Shown here: positions 44,131 to 53,663 of the stretch, in pieces
Position numbering within the stretch: position 1 is the stretch's first letter
How the letters are laid out: every line of letters starts with the position of its first letter
Assembly: GCA_947443645.1 (NCBI GenBank)
Contig: CANEXF010000002.1
Span: forward strand, 185,494 to 249,493
From: Comamonadaceae bacterium
Lineage (GTDB): Bacteria; Pseudomonadota; Gammaproteobacteria; Burkholderiales; Burkholderiaceae_C
Length of the DNA stretch: 64,000 bases
Direction: 5' to 3'
The notes under the pieces: model-generated
Told to the model about the DNA's origin: nothing
What the model saw: the letters and a program-made list of their open reading frames with translations, nothing else
Database searches by the model: none
Program-made: the position numbers and the translations under genes

Positions 44131-45771
44131 ATGGAAACCAATCGCCCTCTCTCGACCACAAGCGAGAATCAGTACGATGCCGACGTGATCATCGCCGGCG
44201 GCGGCCCCGTTGGCATGGGCTTAGCCATCGAGTTGGGACAGCGCGGCGTGCGCTGCATTGTCGTGGAGCGATATGAAAAGCCGCAGCCTGTCCCTAAAGG
44301 ACAGAATCTGACCACCCGCACCATGGAGCATTTTCATGCCTGGGGTGCCGAGAAGCAGCTGCGCGCGGCCCGGACCATTCCTCCTGAATACGGCATCGGC
44401 GGTCTGACTACTTATGGCACCTTGCTAAGTCCCTATTATTACGATTGGCTCCAGCGCGATCTGGTCAAACCCTACTATTCCCAGTCCAATGAGCGTTTGC
44501 CGCAGTACGCAACGGAAGCTGTGCTGCGTCAACGCGTATCCGAACTTCCGAATGTGCAGACGATGTACGGATGGGAGGCTGACACGGTGGCCCAGGATGA
44601 GGCTGGTGTTTCGGTCTCCATCATGGAACGCTCCAACCAAAACAAACGCGTTTTGCGCGCAGCCTATGTAGTTGGTTCTGATGGCGCGCGGTCGCGGATG
44701 CGGGAACAAGCCGGCATCTCCCAGTCCCGTACTGGCGATGACAGGCTGATGGTGCTGCTGGTCTTTCGGTCGATAGGACTTCACAAGTTGCTGGAGCGTT
44801 ATCCGGACAAGGCTTTCTACAACGTCTTGCATCCCGAGCTGAAGGGGTACTGGAAGTTCTTCGGACGTGTCGACCTTGGCAGCACCTGGTTCTTTCACGC
44901 ACCGGTTCCCGTGGGAACGACTGCTGATAACTTTGACTTCCACGCCTATCTTGAAGAATCCGTCGGTGCGTCGATTGACATTGAGTTGCAGCACGTTGGT
45001 TTCTGGGATCTCAGGTTCATGCTCGCGGACTCCTACCGAAACGGCCGGGTGTTCATCGCAGGCGACGCCGCCCACAGTCATCCACCCTACGGTGGCTATG
45101 GGATCAACTCGGGGCTGGAGGACGCCAGAAACCTTGGATGGAAACTCGCGGCCAGCTTGCAGGGTTGGGGCAGCGAAGGATTGCTGGATTCATACGATGC
45201 AGAGCGCCGACCGGTGTTCAGGTCGACCATCGACGACTTCATCGCCAAGTCGATAGAGAACGACCGCAGCTTTCTGGATTCTCACGATCCTGAGCGTGAT
45301 CGAGGTGCGTTCGAGAAAGCATGGCAGGAACGGGCTGTAGGCGCCGTTGGCGAGGTCCATTCGTTTGAGCCGAACTATGAGGGCTCACCGGGGGTGTCGT
45401 CCCATGCTGCTACCAAGGGCGCCTGCAGCGCCAAGGGCTCGCACCTTTTCGACGCGCGACCCGGTCACCATCTCGCGCCCGCGAAACTTTCATCCGGAGA
45501 AAATGTTTTTGAGGCGTTGGGAGCCGGTTTCACCTTGCTGGCGATCGGCGTGCCACAGCCAACACTCGACCGTTTCCGGAGTTTTGCGGCCGAACAGAAG
45601 CTGCCATTGACCATTTGCGCGGCCCCGCCTGAAGGCGAAGTCTTGCGCTATCGGGCCACGCTCGTCCTGGTACGGCCCGATGAGTTTGTGGCCTGGGTTG
45701 GAAACACGCCCGACATCAGTGACGCAGAGATCCGGGAAGTGCTGCAAGTTGTTCAGGCATGTGTCAACTGA
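44131..45771 (+). CDS. FAD-dependent aromatic monooxygenase (PheA/TfdB group)
   Basis: A 546-residue flavoprotein hydroxylase. Three signature motifs are present: IIAGGGPVGMGLAIELGQRG (dinucleotide binding), YVVGSDGARSRMRE (DG motif) and RVFIAGDAAHSHPPYGGYGI (GD motif). A C-terminal thioredoxin-like domain from about residue 430 (HHLAPAKL, FTLLAIGVPQP, ATLVLVRPDEFVAWVG) places it with phenol or resorcinol-type hydroxylases. The start METNRPLS follows AAGGACAGAC. It lies downstream of the LigW-like decarboxylase and Bug genes; a decarboxylated phenolic could be its substrate, but the decayed fragment between suggests past rearrangement. Confidence 0.9.
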   Translation: METNRPLSTTSENQYDADVIIAGGGPVGMGLAIELGQRGVRCIVVERYEKPQPVPKGQNLTTRTMEHFHAWGAEKQLRAARTIPPEYGIGGLTTYGTLLSPYYYDWLQRDLVKPYYSQSNERLPQYATEAVLRQRVSELPNVQTMYGWEADTVAQDEAGVSVSIMERSNQNKRVLRAAYVVGSDGARSRMREQAGISQSRTGDDRLMVLLVFRSIGLHKLLERYPDKAFYNVLHPELKGYWKFFGRVDLGSTWFFHAPVPVGTTADNFDFHAYLEESVGASIDIELQHVGFWDLRFMLADSYRNGRVFIAGDAAHSHPPYGGYGINSGLEDARNLGWKLAASLQGWGSEGLLDSYDAERRPVFRSTIDDFIAKSIENDRSFLDSHDPERDRGAFEKAWQERAVGAVGEVHSFEPNYEGSPGVSSHAATKGACSAKGSHLFDARPGHHLAPAKLSSGENVFEALGAGFTLLAIGVPQPTLDRFRSFAAEQKLPLTICAAPPEGEVLRYRATLVLVRPDEFVAWVGNTPDISDAEIREVLQVVQACVN

Positions 45772-45929
45772 ATACCTTGGGCCGGCCTTCATCGAAGGCC
45801 GGCAAACTCACGGGCGGGAAGCCATTGCGGCATATCGATGATTTGATCAGCCAGGCCGATTTGCGCGAGATCTCGGAAAACTACGCCAGGATTGCAGGCT
45901 TTTCCCGCGAGGCCATCTCTCCCCTGTGA
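45759..45929 (+). CDS. Small ORF overlapping the monooxygenase end
   Basis: A 56-codon ORF (MCQLNTLGRPSSK start; HIDDLISQADLREISENYAR near the end) overlaps the monooxygenase stop by 13 bp. The second half has the look of a real protein helix, so it may be a small gene or the tail of a lost one. The first half is the translation of a hairpin. No family recognised. Confidence 0.25.
   Translation: MCQLNTLGRPSSKAGKLTGGKPLRHIDDLISQADLREISENYARIAGFSREAISPL
45781..45803 (+). terminator. Strong hairpin after the monooxygenase gene
   Basis: GCCGGCCTTC pairs perfectly with GAAGGCCGGC around an ATC loop. No T-run follows, so termination strength is uncertain. Confidence 0.5.
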
Positions 45930-45979
45930 GTGCAGCGGGTACGGGCTTGATCTGGCGCAAGTCAGGCTTTGTCCCAATG

Positions 45980-46006
45980 CTTGAAAATGAAATCCTAGCC
46001 CCGAGC
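45980..46006 (+). promoter_or_regulatory. Sigma-32-type heat-shock promoter of clpB
   Basis: CTTGAA, 13 bases, then CCCCGAGC, with the clpB start 38 bp downstream. This fits the sigma-32 consensus (CTTGAA and CCCCAT-like boxes) and the known heat-shock control of clpB. Confidence 0.75.
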
Positions 46007-46043
46007 TAACTAAGAACTAATAACCAGTTCTGAAAAGGATTCC

Positions 46044-48644
46044 ATGCGTCAAGACAAACTCACCACCAAGTTCCAGGAAGCCCTGAGCGACGCGCAGTCG
46101 CTTGCCTTGGGCAACGACAACGGCTACATAGAGCCCGTGCATTTGCTCGCTGCCATGCTGCGCCAGGAGGACGGCCCGCGTGCGCTGCTGGCGCGCGCCG
46201 GCGTCAATGTCAACGGTCTGGCCCAGGCGGCTGATGCTGCGGTCAAAAGGCTGCCGCAGGTTCAAGGTCAGGACCAGATCCAGATCGGCCCGGACTTGGC
46301 CAAGCTGCTGCAAGCGACTGAAAAAGAAGCCATCAAACGCAACGACCAGTTCATTGCCGGCGAGCTTTTTCTGCTGGCTGTTGCCGACAACAAGGCAGAC
46401 ATCGGTCGGCTGGCCAAGGAAAACGGACTGAGCCGCAAGTCGCTTGAAACGGCGATTGATGCCGTGCGGGGCGGGCAGGGCGTTGACAGCGCCGATGCCG
46501 AAGGCCAGCGCGAAGCCCTGAAAAAATACTGCATGGACCTGACCGAGCGTGCCCGCCTGGGCAAGCTCGACCCGGTGATTGGCCGTGACGACGAGATTCG
46601 CCGCGCCATCCAGGTGTTGCAGCGCCGCACCAAAAACAATCCCGTACTGATTGGTGAGCCGGGCGTTGGCAAGACCGCCATCGTCGAAGGCCTGGCCCAG
46701 CGGATTGTCGCGGGCGAGGTGCCTGATTCGCTCAAGGGCAAGCGTGTGCTGTCGCTCGACATGGCCGCGCTGCTGGCGGGCGCCAAGTTCCGCGGCGAGT
46801 TTGAAGAGCGGCTGAAAACCGTCTTGAGCGAGCTGGCCAAGGACGAGGGCCAGACCATTGTCTTTATTGACGAGTTGCACACCATGGTGGGTGCGGGCAA
46901 GGCCGAGGGCGCGATGGACGCCGGCAACATGCTCAAGCCGGCACTGGCGCGCGGCGAGCTGCATTGCGTGGGCGCCACCACGCTGGACGAGTACCGCAAG
47001 TACATAGAAAAAGACGCCGCACTTGAGCGTCGTTTTCAAAAGATTCTGGTCGGCGAGCCCTCGGTCGAAGCCACCATCGCCATCCTGCGCGGGCTCAAAG
47101 AAAAGTACGAGCTGCACCACGGCGTGCAGATCACCGACCCCGCCATCGTCGCGGCGGCAGAACTCTCGCATCGCTACATCACAGACCGCTTCCTGCCCGA
47201 CAAGGCCATTGACCTGATCGATGAAGCAGCCAGCAAGATCAGCATAGAGCGTGACAGCAAGCCCGAAGTCATGGACAAGCTCGACCGCCGCCTGATCCAG
47301 TTGCAGATTGAGCGCGAAGCCGTGCGGCGTGAAAAAGACGAAGCCTCGCAAAAGCGCTTTGGCCTGATTGAAGAAGAAATCACCAAGCTGCAAAAAGAGA
47401 TTTCTGACCTGGACGAAATCTGGCAAGCCGAAAAAGCGCAGGCGCTAGGCTCCAAGGACGTCATGGAGGAAATTGACCGCATACGCTTTCAGATCGAAGA
47501 GTTCACCCGCAAGGGCGACTTCAACAAGGTTGCCGAGCTGCAATACGGCAAGTTGCCCGAACTTGAAAAGCGCCTGAAAGCCGCGCAGGACAGCGAGGCC
47601 AAAAAGAGCACGGAAAACGGTCCCAAGCTCTTGCGCACCCAGGTTGGCGCAGAAGAGATCGCCGAGGTGGTGGCGCGCTCCACCGGCATCCCTGTCAGCA
47701 AGCTCATGCAGGGCGAGCGTGACAAGCTGCTGCAAATGGAAGTCAAGCTGCACGAGCGCGTGGTCGGGCAGGGCGAAGCCATAGGCGCGGTCGCCAACGC
47801 GATCCGCCGCTCCCGCTCCGGCCTGAGTGATCCGAATCGCCCCACCGGCTCGTTTTTGTTCCTCGGCCCCACAGGCGTTGGCAAAACCGAGCTTTGCAAG
47901 GCGCTGGCCGGCTTTTTGTTCGACAGCGAGGACCACCTGATTCGCGTCGACATGAGCGAGTTCATGGAAAAGCATTCGGTCGCCCGCCTGATAGGCGCGC
48001 CGCCCGGTTATGTGGGTTACGAAGAAGGCGGTTACCTGACCGAAGCCGTGCGCCGCAAGCCTTACAGCGTGCTGCTGCTCGACGAGGTTGAAAAAGCCCA
48101 CCCCGATGTGTTCAATGTGCTGCTGCAGGTGCTGGACGACGGCCGCCTGACCGATGGCCAGGGCCGCACCGTGGACTTCAAGAACACCGTGATCGTCATG
48201 ACCAGCAATATCGGCTCGCCCATCATCCAGTCCATGGTGGGCCGGCCCTATGAAGAGATCAAGGACGCGGTGACGGATGAGCTCAAGAACTACTTCCGGC
48301 CCGAGTTCCTGAACCGCATTGACGAGACTGTGGTGTTCCATGCGCTCGACGCCAAGAACATCGAGTCCATCGCCCGTATCCAGCTCAAGGTGCTCCTGCA
48401 GCGCCTCGAGAAGATGGACCTCACGCTGGAGGTGTCGGAAGCAGCGATTGCCGAGCTGGCCAAGGTCGGCTTCGACCCGGTGTTTGGCGCCCGGCCACTC
48501 AAGCGTGCGATTCAGCAACGGATTGAAAACCCGCTGAGCAAGTTGCTGCTCGAAGGTCGCTTTCCACCCAAGAGCACGATTCCGGTTGACGTCGATCCGG
48601 TGCGCGAGCCCGGCGTGTTCAAGTTTGACCGCGTCACCGGCTGA
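46044..48644 (+). CDS. clpB: ATP-dependent disaggregase ClpB
   Basis: An 866-residue AAA+ hexamer that pulls proteins out of aggregates with DnaK. The N-terminal domain has [17 protein letters not shown]-1 has Walker [16 protein letters not shown] and [14 protein letters not shown]. The coiled-coil middle domain spans about residues 405-525. AAA-2 has [15 protein letters not shown] and [15 protein letters not shown]. No ClpP-binding loop is seen, which sets it apart from ClpA. ATG follows AAAAGGATTCC. It is preceded by a sigma-32-type promoter and followed by a terminator. Confidence 0.98.
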   Translation: MRQDKLTTKFQEALSDAQSLALGNDNGYIEPVHLLAAMLRQEDGPRALLARAGVNVNGLAQAADAAVKRLPQVQGQDQIQIGPDLAKLLQATEKEAIKRNDQFIAGELFLLAVADNKADIGRLAKENGLSRKSLETAIDAVRGGQGVDSADAEGQREALKKYCMDLTERARLGKLDPVIGRDDEIRRAIQVLQRRTKNNPVLIGEPGVGKTAIVEGLAQRIVAGEVPDSLKGKRVLSLDMAALLAGAKFRGEFEERLKTVLSELAKDEGQTIVFIDELHTMVGAGKAEGAMDAGNMLKPALARGELHCVGATTLDEYRKYIEKDAALERRFQKILVGEPSVEATIAILRGLKEKYELHHGVQITDPAIVAAAELSHRYITDRFLPDKAIDLIDEAASKISIERDSKPEVMDKLDRRLIQLQIEREAVRREKDEASQKRFGLIEEEITKLQKEISDLDEIWQAEKAQALGSKDVMEEIDRIRFQIEEFTRKGDFNKVAELQYGKLPELEKRLKAAQDSEAKKSTENGPKLLRTQVGAEEIAEVVARSTGIPVSKLMQGERDKLLQMEVKLHERVVGQGEAIGAVANAIRRSRSGLSDPNRPTGSFLFLGPTGVGKTELCKALAGFLFDSEDHLIRVDMSEFMEKHSVARLIGAPPGYVGYEEGGYLTEAVRRKPYSVLLLDEVEKAHPDVFNVLLQVLDDGRLTDGQGRTVDFKNTVIVMTSNIGSPIIQSMVGRPYEEIKDAVTDELKNYFRPEFLNRIDETVVFHALDAKNIESIARIQLKVLLQRLEKMDLTLEVSEAAIAELAKVGFDPVFGARPLKRAIQQRIENPLSKLLLEGRFPPKSTIPVDVDPVREPGVFKFDRVTG

Positions 48645-48660
48645 ATCACTGGCCCGAGTT

Positions 48661-48690
48661 GCTACTTAATCAATAGCTGCTCGCGCCCGT
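48661..48690 (-). repeat. 28 bp dispersed element downstream of clpB
   Basis: On the minus strand it reads CGGGCGCGAGCAGCTATTGA then TTAAGTAGC, probably the best-preserved copy in the window. Its right end overlaps the clpB terminator stem. Confidence 0.7.
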
Positions 48691-48716
48691 TTTTCGGGCG
48701 TTACAGGCCTTTTTTA
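48684..48716 (+). terminator. Terminator of clpB
   Basis: CGCCCG pairs with CGGGCG around TTTTT, followed within 12 bp by a T6 run. One arm of the stem is contributed by the dispersed element. Confidence 0.65.
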
Positions 48717-48737
48717 TGCGTAAGAATGGGGTTGTTC

Positions 48738-49517
48738 TCAAGCCCGCCGCTTGAACATCCCCGACGCGCTGCTCGCGCCTTGAATCTCTTCAGCCGTTGC
48801 AAGCAGGGCGTCTGCGAGTTCTTCCATTCGCGACTCGCTCAGTCGCACCAGCGGACCGGCAATCGTGACCACGCCAATCGCGCCCGAAGGCGAGCGCACG
48901 GGTGCGGCCATCGCCGACATGGAAGGGCTGAAAACTTCGCTGATGGTTGCAAAGCCTCGCGTGCGCGCGGTGTGAATGTAGTCCAGCAGTGCGCTGACCG
49001 TGGTCGGTGCTTTGGGTCCGTAATCTTCGGGCGAGCCGAAGCCCTGCTTTGCCACCAACTGAAGCGCCGCTTCATCAGTCATGGTTGACAGCCAGGCATG
49101 TCCCGCAGAACTGCATGACAGTCGTACCGACAAGCCCATATCCGGGTCGTAACGCAAACCTCGGCGCGCACCTTGGGCCTTGGCGACAAAGGTCAGGTCG
49201 TCGCCGTCCACAACCGCGAGCCTGACCAATTCACCTGAGACCTCGGCCAGCTGGTCGAGCAGCGGCTGGGCGATGTCGACGACGCCCGATGCGCTCAAAA
49301 AGCCAAGGCCCAGGGATGCCAGCTTGATGGTCAACACATATTCGCCTTGCTCGCGGACCTGGCGAACATAGCCGCAGCGGCACAGCTCCGACAGCAGACG
49401 GTGAGCCGCGCTCAAGGGGATGTCCAGCGTCGCGGCGACCATGGACACCGTCTGCCCCTCGGGGTGGGCCGCGAGCTGTTCCAGGGTTTTAAAGCTTCGT
49501 TCCAAAAGGCTGCTCAT
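48738..49517 (-). CDS. IclR-family transcriptional regulator
   Basis: 259 residues. The N-terminal winged helix includes LERSFKTLEQLAAHPEGQTVSMVAATLDIPLSAAHRLLSEL, and the C-terminal effector domain has GHAWLSTMTDEAA and VGVVTIAGPL-type segments. It is divergent from a TRAP transporter operon, with a good IclR box between them. The regulator therefore most likely controls uptake of the transported acid, and the acid or a metabolite is the expected effector. Confidence 0.92.
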   Translation of the reverse strand: MSSLLERSFKTLEQLAAHPEGQTVSMVAATLDIPLSAAHRLLSELCRCGYVRQVREQGEYVLTIKLASLGLGFLSASGVVDIAQPLLDQLAEVSGELVRLAVVDGDDLTFVAKAQGARRGLRYDPDMGLSVRLSCSSAGHAWLSTMTDEAALQLVAKQGFGSPEDYGPKAPTTVSALLDYIHTARTRGFATISEVFSPSMSAMAAPVRSPSGAIGVVTIAGPLVRLSESRMEELADALLATAEEIQGASSASGMFKRRA

Positions 49518-49601
49518 GTCTTGACTCTGTTGGGTTGATCGTCCGAACGCCCCTATTCGGCCATGGCTTCAGGCCGATGATGATAAATAAATTGTAATAG
49601 T

Positions 49602-49625
49602 TTTCCACAATGGAAAGACTTTCCA
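49602..49625. promoter_or_regulatory. IclR-type operator, three alternating half sites
   Basis: TTTCCA-N3-TGGAAA-N3-TTTCCA. The right pair, TGGAAA-GAC-TTTCCA, closely matches the IclR consensus palindrome. It lies in the divergent region, about 80-105 bp before the dctP-type start. Confidence 0.75.
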
Positions 49626-49706
49626 TTTTTGTTAAACTCGCGTCGTCGTAGGTTTTGGCTGCGACAAGGAACATCCCGCGCCATCCATTTCTTAAAGGAC
49701 TTCACC

Positions 49707-50714
49707 ATGCAGTTTCAACGTCGATCCGTGGCCCTTGCGGCACTATTCGTGGGACTTTCCTTGCCTGTATTGGCCCAGGACATCCAGGAAAGAGTCATTA
49801 AATTTGGCCACCTGAACAACGCCGATCACGCGGTCAGCTTTGGCGTCAAGCGATTTGGCGAGCTTGTTGCCGCCAAAAGTGGCGGAAAAATGAAGGTTCA
49901 GGAGTTCCCGGCTTCGACGCTGGGCAATGAAATGCAGCAGCAGTCGGCATTGCAGGGCGGGGTTCAGGAAATGTCTGCGCCCGCGACCACTTCACTGGCC
50001 GGCATTGTCAAAGAGTTTGGTCTGGTGGACTTCCCATTTGCGGTATCCAGCTTTGCGCAGGCTGACGCTTTGCTTGATGGCCCGCTAGGCCAGGCGCTGA
50101 TCGCCAAATTGCCAGAAAAAGGCCTGGTCGCACTGGGTTATTGGGACCTTGGCTTTCGCAACATCACCAACAGCAAACGCCCGATCACCAAGCCGGAAGA
50201 CCTTGAAGGTCTGAAGATCCGGGTGATTCCCAACCCGGTGTTTCTGGAGACCTTCAAGGCATTCAAGGCCAACCCGGTGCCCATGCCATTCGCCGAACTC
50301 TACAGCGCGCTGGAATCCAAGGCGGTGGATGGCCAAGAGAATCCTTTTGCCGTTATTCAGTCAAACAAGTTCTTTGAAGTCCAGAAATACGTCAGCGCCA
50401 CCAACCATGTGTATGCGGCCAACATTGTTCTGGTCAGCAAACGCTTCTGGGACAAGCTTTCAGTCACCGAGAAAAAAATCATGACGGATGCAGCGAATGA
50501 AAGCCGTGGCTACCAGCGTCAGGTCAGTCGCGCTGCAGCGCAAAAAGCGGTTGGTGACCTTCAGGCCAAGGGCATGCAGTACAACGAGTTGAGCGTGGCA
50601 GAGCAAGGCCGCATGCGGCAGGTTGCCAAACCCGTCACCGATAGGTTTGCAAGCACTTATGACCCCGCCATCGTTCAGCTGTACACCGCCGAACTGGCAC
50701 GCATCCGCAAGTAA
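49707..50714 (+). CDS. TRAP transporter substrate-binding protein (DctP family)
   Basis: A 335-residue periplasmic receptor. The signal peptide is MQFQRRSVALAALFVGLSLPVLA. Family features are IKFGHLNNADHAVSFGVKRF, the central LEGLKIRVIPNPVFLETFKAFKANPVPM with the ligand-binding Arg, and ELYSALESKAVDGQENPF. The ATG at 49707 is preferred over the longer frame because it begins the signal peptide. aroQ starts 3 bp after the stop, then the two membrane subunits. Confidence 0.93.
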   Translation: MQFQRRSVALAALFVGLSLPVLAQDIQERVIKFGHLNNADHAVSFGVKRFGELVAAKSGGKMKVQEFPASTLGNEMQQQSALQGGVQEMSAPATTSLAGIVKEFGLVDFPFAVSSFAQADALLDGPLGQALIAKLPEKGLVALGYWDLGFRNITNSKRPITKPEDLEGLKIRVIPNPVFLETFKAFKANPVPMPFAELYSALESKAVDGQENPFAVIQSNKFFEVQKYVSATNHVYAANIVLVSKRFWDKLSVTEKKIMTDAANESRGYQRQVSRAAAQKAVGDLQAKGMQYNELSVAEQGRMRQVAKPVTDRFASTYDPAIVQLYTAELARIRK

Positions 50715-50717
50715 GCC

Positions 50718-51164
50718 ATGAAAATTCTTGTACTACACGGACCCAATCTCAACCTCTTTGGTCGTCGCGAGCCGCATATTTACGGCACAACGACGCTGGC
50801 CGAGATCAATGCCAGCCTGCAATCCCTGGCCAAGGAGCTTGGTGTTGAACTGGAAGTGATGCAGTCCAACCATGAAGGTGCGCTGGTCGACAAGTTTCAC
50901 GAAAACATTGACACCGCCCAGGGTGCTTTGCTGAACCCCGCTGGCCTGACCCAACACGGTGTGTCCTTGCATGACGCCATCAAGGCCATGCCTTTTCCGG
51001 TGCTTGAAATCCATATGAGCAATATCGCCGCGCGTGAAGCCTGGCGCACCCATTCCATCATTTCGCCGGCGGTGAAGGCGACTATCCAGGGCCTGGGCTG
51101 GCGCTCATACACCGCCGGGCTGCGCGCGCTGGTCGAGATGCTCAGGGAAGCGAAGGCAAGCTGA
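50718..51164 (+). CDS. aroQ: Type II 3-dehydroquinate dehydratase
   Basis: A 148-residue dodecameric enzyme interconverting 3-dehydroquinate and 3-dehydroshikimate. Signatures are ILVLHGPNLNLFGRREPHIYG (catalytic Tyr), QSNHEGALVDKFH, LLNPAGLTQHGVSLHDA, PVLEIHMSNIAAREAWRTHS (catalytic His). It is inserted between the receptor gene (3 bp gap) and the small permease gene (0 bp gap), which points to a catabolic role on imported quinate/shikimate-type acids rather than biosynthesis. Confidence 0.95.
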   Translation: MKILVLHGPNLNLFGRREPHIYGTTTLAEINASLQSLAKELGVELEVMQSNHEGALVDKFHENIDTAQGALLNPAGLTQHGVSLHDAIKAMPFPVLEIHMSNIAAREAWRTHSIISPAVKATIQGLGWRSYTAGLRALVEMLREAKAS

Positions 51165-51677
51165 ATGGACAAGCTCCTTCACAACTACTGCCGCATGCTG
51201 GAGGTGGTGATTGCGGCCTGCCTGGCACTGATGGTCTTGCTGGTGTTCGGCAATGTGGTGCTGCGCTACATCTTCAACTCGGGCATTTCGGTGTCAGAAG
51301 AGATGTCGCGCTGGCTGTTTGTCTGGCTGACGTTTCTCGGCGGTATTGTTGCCCTGCGTGAGCACGCCCACCTAGGCACGGAAATCCTGGTTTCAAAGCT
51401 CAGCGCGGCCGGCAAGAAAGTCTGTCTGCTGACAGCCTACGCGCTAATGCTGGTGGTCTGCGGGATGCTGTTCAGCGGCGCGCTGGAGCAAACCAAGATC
51501 AACTGGGATGTCTCCGCGCCCTCAAGCGGCGCCTCCATGGCGTGGTTTTATGCGGTCGGACTGGTGTTCAGCGTTTCAGCGATAGCCATCCTGCTCAATG
51601 ACATTTTCAAAGTGCTCACGGGGCGGGTTTCGGAAGCCGAGCTCATCATGATCAAGGAATCCGAGGACCAGCTATGA
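51165..51677 (+). CDS. TRAP transporter small permease (DctQ family)
   Basis: A 170-residue inner-membrane protein with four hydrophobic helices. Typical elements are VVLRYIFNSGISVSEEMSRWLFVWLTFLGGIVALREHAHLG. It overlaps the large permease gene by 4 bp (ATGA), the usual coupling of dctQ and dctM. Confidence 0.93.
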   Translation: MDKLLHNYCRMLEVVIAACLALMVLLVFGNVVLRYIFNSGISVSEEMSRWLFVWLTFLGGIVALREHAHLGTEILVSKLSAAGKKVCLLTAYALMLVVCGMLFSGALEQTKINWDVSAPSSGASMAWFYAVGLVFSVSAIAILLNDIFKVLTGRVSEAELIMIKESEDQL

Positions 51678-52951
51678 CGATTCTGATATTTGTCGGCTCC
51701 TTGCTGGCGGCCATGGCCATAGGCATCCCGATTTCCTTCGCATTGCTCGTTTGCGGCGGCGCGCTGATGTGGAGCCTGAACATGGTGGATGCGCAAATCC
51801 TGGCGCAAAACCTGATCCACGGCGCCGACAGCTACCCGCTGCTCGCAGTGCCCTTCTTCCTGCTGGCCGGCGAGGTCATGAATGTGGGCGGCCTGTCCAA
51901 GCGCATCGTCAACGTTGCGCTGTTCATGGTCGGGCACATCAAGGGCGGTCTGGGATATGTGACCATAGTCGCCGCCTGCCTGCTGGCCGCGCTGTCGGGC
52001 TCGGCCATCGCTGATGCGGCGGCGCTGTCAACCCTGTTGCTGCCCATGATGGTGGCGGCCGGTCACGACAAGGCCAGGTCTGCTGGCCTGATCGCATCGG
52101 CCGGCATTGTTGCGCCGGTGTTTCCACCCAGCATTGGCTTTGTGGTGTTTGGCGTTGCGGCCAATGTGTCGATTTCAAAACTGTTCTTCGCCGGCATATT
52201 TCCTGGCCTGATGCTTGCTGCTTCCATCTGGGCCGTGTGGTGGTGGATGGCGCGTAGCGAAAACATCGCTTCGCCGCCGCGCAAGACCGCCAGGGAAGTC
52301 CTGGGCGCCGTGCGCGATGCCAGCTGGGCCTTGGTGCTGCCCTTCATCATCATCTTCGGCTTGAAGATGGGCGTTTTCACGCCGACAGAAGCGGGCGTGG
52401 TTGCGGCGGTGTATGCGCTGTTTGTGTCCACGGTAATCTACAAAGAACTGAAGTTTTCAAACCTCTACCGTGTGTTCGTTGCGGCGGCGCGTACCAGCTC
52501 GGTGGTGATGTTTCTGGTGGCTGCCGCTGCGGTCAGTGCCTGGCTCATCACGGTGGCCAACATACCGGCGCAGGTGGTTGAATTGCTACAACCTTTATTG
52601 GGCAGTCCGACGCTTTTGATGTTTGCCATCATGCTGCTGGTGATGGTGGTGGGTACGGCCATGGACATGACGCCGACCATACTGATACTCACACCGGTGC
52701 TGATGCCCCTGGTCAACGCCGCCGGCATAGACCCGATCTACTTCGGCGTGCTGTTCATGATCAACAACGCGATCGGCCTGATCACGCCACCGGTCGGTGT
52801 CGTACTGAACACGGTCGCGGGCGTTGGAAAAGTGAGCATGGATGCGGTCACGCGCGGTGTTATTCCCTTCATGATTGCGCAGTTCCTGCTGATGTTCGCC
52901 ATGGTGTTGTTTCCAAAGCTGGTGACAGTTCCCGCGCATTGGTTCTACTAG
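51674..52951 (+). CDS. TRAP transporter large permease (DctM family)
   Basis: A 425-residue membrane transporter subunit with about 12 helices. Conserved motifs include PFFLLAGEVMNVGGLSKRI, GSAIADAAALSTLLLPMM, GIVAPVFPPSIGFVVFG, AAVYALFVSTVIYKEL and the C-terminal NNAIGLITPPVGVVLNTVAG. It uses the sodium gradient to move the acid delivered by the periplasmic receptor. It ends the operon. Confidence 0.95.
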   Translation: MTILIFVGSLLAAMAIGIPISFALLVCGGALMWSLNMVDAQILAQNLIHGADSYPLLAVPFFLLAGEVMNVGGLSKRIVNVALFMVGHIKGGLGYVTIVAACLLAALSGSAIADAAALSTLLLPMMVAAGHDKARSAGLIASAGIVAPVFPPSIGFVVFGVAANVSISKLFFAGIFPGLMLAASIWAVWWWMARSENIASPPRKTAREVLGAVRDASWALVLPFIIIFGLKMGVFTPTEAGVVAAVYALFVSTVIYKELKFSNLYRVFVAAARTSSVVMFLVAAAAVSAWLITVANIPAQVVELLQPLLGSPTLLMFAIMLLVMVVGTAMDMTPTILILTPVLMPLVNAAGIDPIYFGVLFMINNAIGLITPPVGVVLNTVAGVGKVSMDAVTRGVIPFMIAQFLLMFAMVLFPKLVTVPAHWFY

Positions 52952-52958
52952 CCAGCGT

Positions 52959-53663
52959 TCAGGTGCGCAGCGGTATATCCAGGCCCCTGACGACGGCTGG
53001 ACGTGCCGCAAACGCCGCCAGCACCCGCTTGACGTTGGTGAAGTCCTCAAACCCGACAAGCTCGCCAGCTTCGTAAAAGCCGATTAGGTTGCGCACCCAG
53101 GGGAAGGTGGCGATGTCGGCAATGCTGTAGGCCTCACCCATGATCCAGCTGCGGCCCTCAAGGTGCTTGTCGAGCACGCCGAGCAGGCGTTTTGACTCCG
53201 CGACGTAGCGCTCAAGCGGGCGCTTGTCGTCGTAGTCCTTGCCTGCGAATTTATGAAAGAAGCCAAGCTGGCCGAACATCGGGCCAATGCCGCCCATCTG
53301 GAACATCAGCCACTGCAGGGTTTCGTAACGGGCTGCGGCGTCTTGCGGCAGGAACTGGCCGGTCTTCTCGGCCAGATAGATCAGGATGGCGCCGGACTCG
53401 AACAGGGCCAGCGGCTGGCCGCCTGGCCCGTTGGGGTCGAGGATGGCGGGGATTTTGTTGTTGGGGCTGAGCGAGAGAAATTCCGGCGAGGTCTGGTCGT
53501 TGCTTGCGAAGTTGACCAGGTGCGGCTCATAGGGCAGGCCGGTCTCTTCGAGCATGATGGACACCTTGACGCCATTGGGTGTCGGCAGGGAATAGAGCTG
53601 CAGCCTGTCGGGATGCAGCGCAGGCCATTTGTGGGTGACAGGGAAAGCGGCTAGGTTGTTCAT
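52959..53663 (-). CDS. Glutathione S-transferase, nu-class (YfcG/YghU-like)
   Basis: 234 residues. The thioredoxin-like N-domain includes LYSLPTPNGVKVSIMLEETGLPYE, SPNNKIPAILDPNG and LFESGAILIYLAEKTG; the helical C-domain includes FQMGGIGPMFGQLGFFHKFA and YSIADIATFPWVRNL. The TPNG motif and the GGIGPMFGQ stretch are marks of the disulfide-reductase-active nu class. It is convergent with the TRAP operon, whose stop is 7 bp away. Confidence 0.92.
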   Translation of the reverse strand: MNNLAAFPVTHKWPALHPDRLQLYSLPTPNGVKVSIMLEETGLPYEPHLVNFASNDQTSPEFLSLSPNNKIPAILDPNGPGGQPLALFESGAILIYLAEKTGQFLPQDAAARYETLQWLMFQMGGIGPMFGQLGFFHKFAGKDYDDKRPLERYVAESKRLLGVLDKHLEGRSWIMGEAYSIADIATFPWVRNLIGFYEAGELVGFEDFTNVKRVLAAFAARPAVVRGLDIPLRT

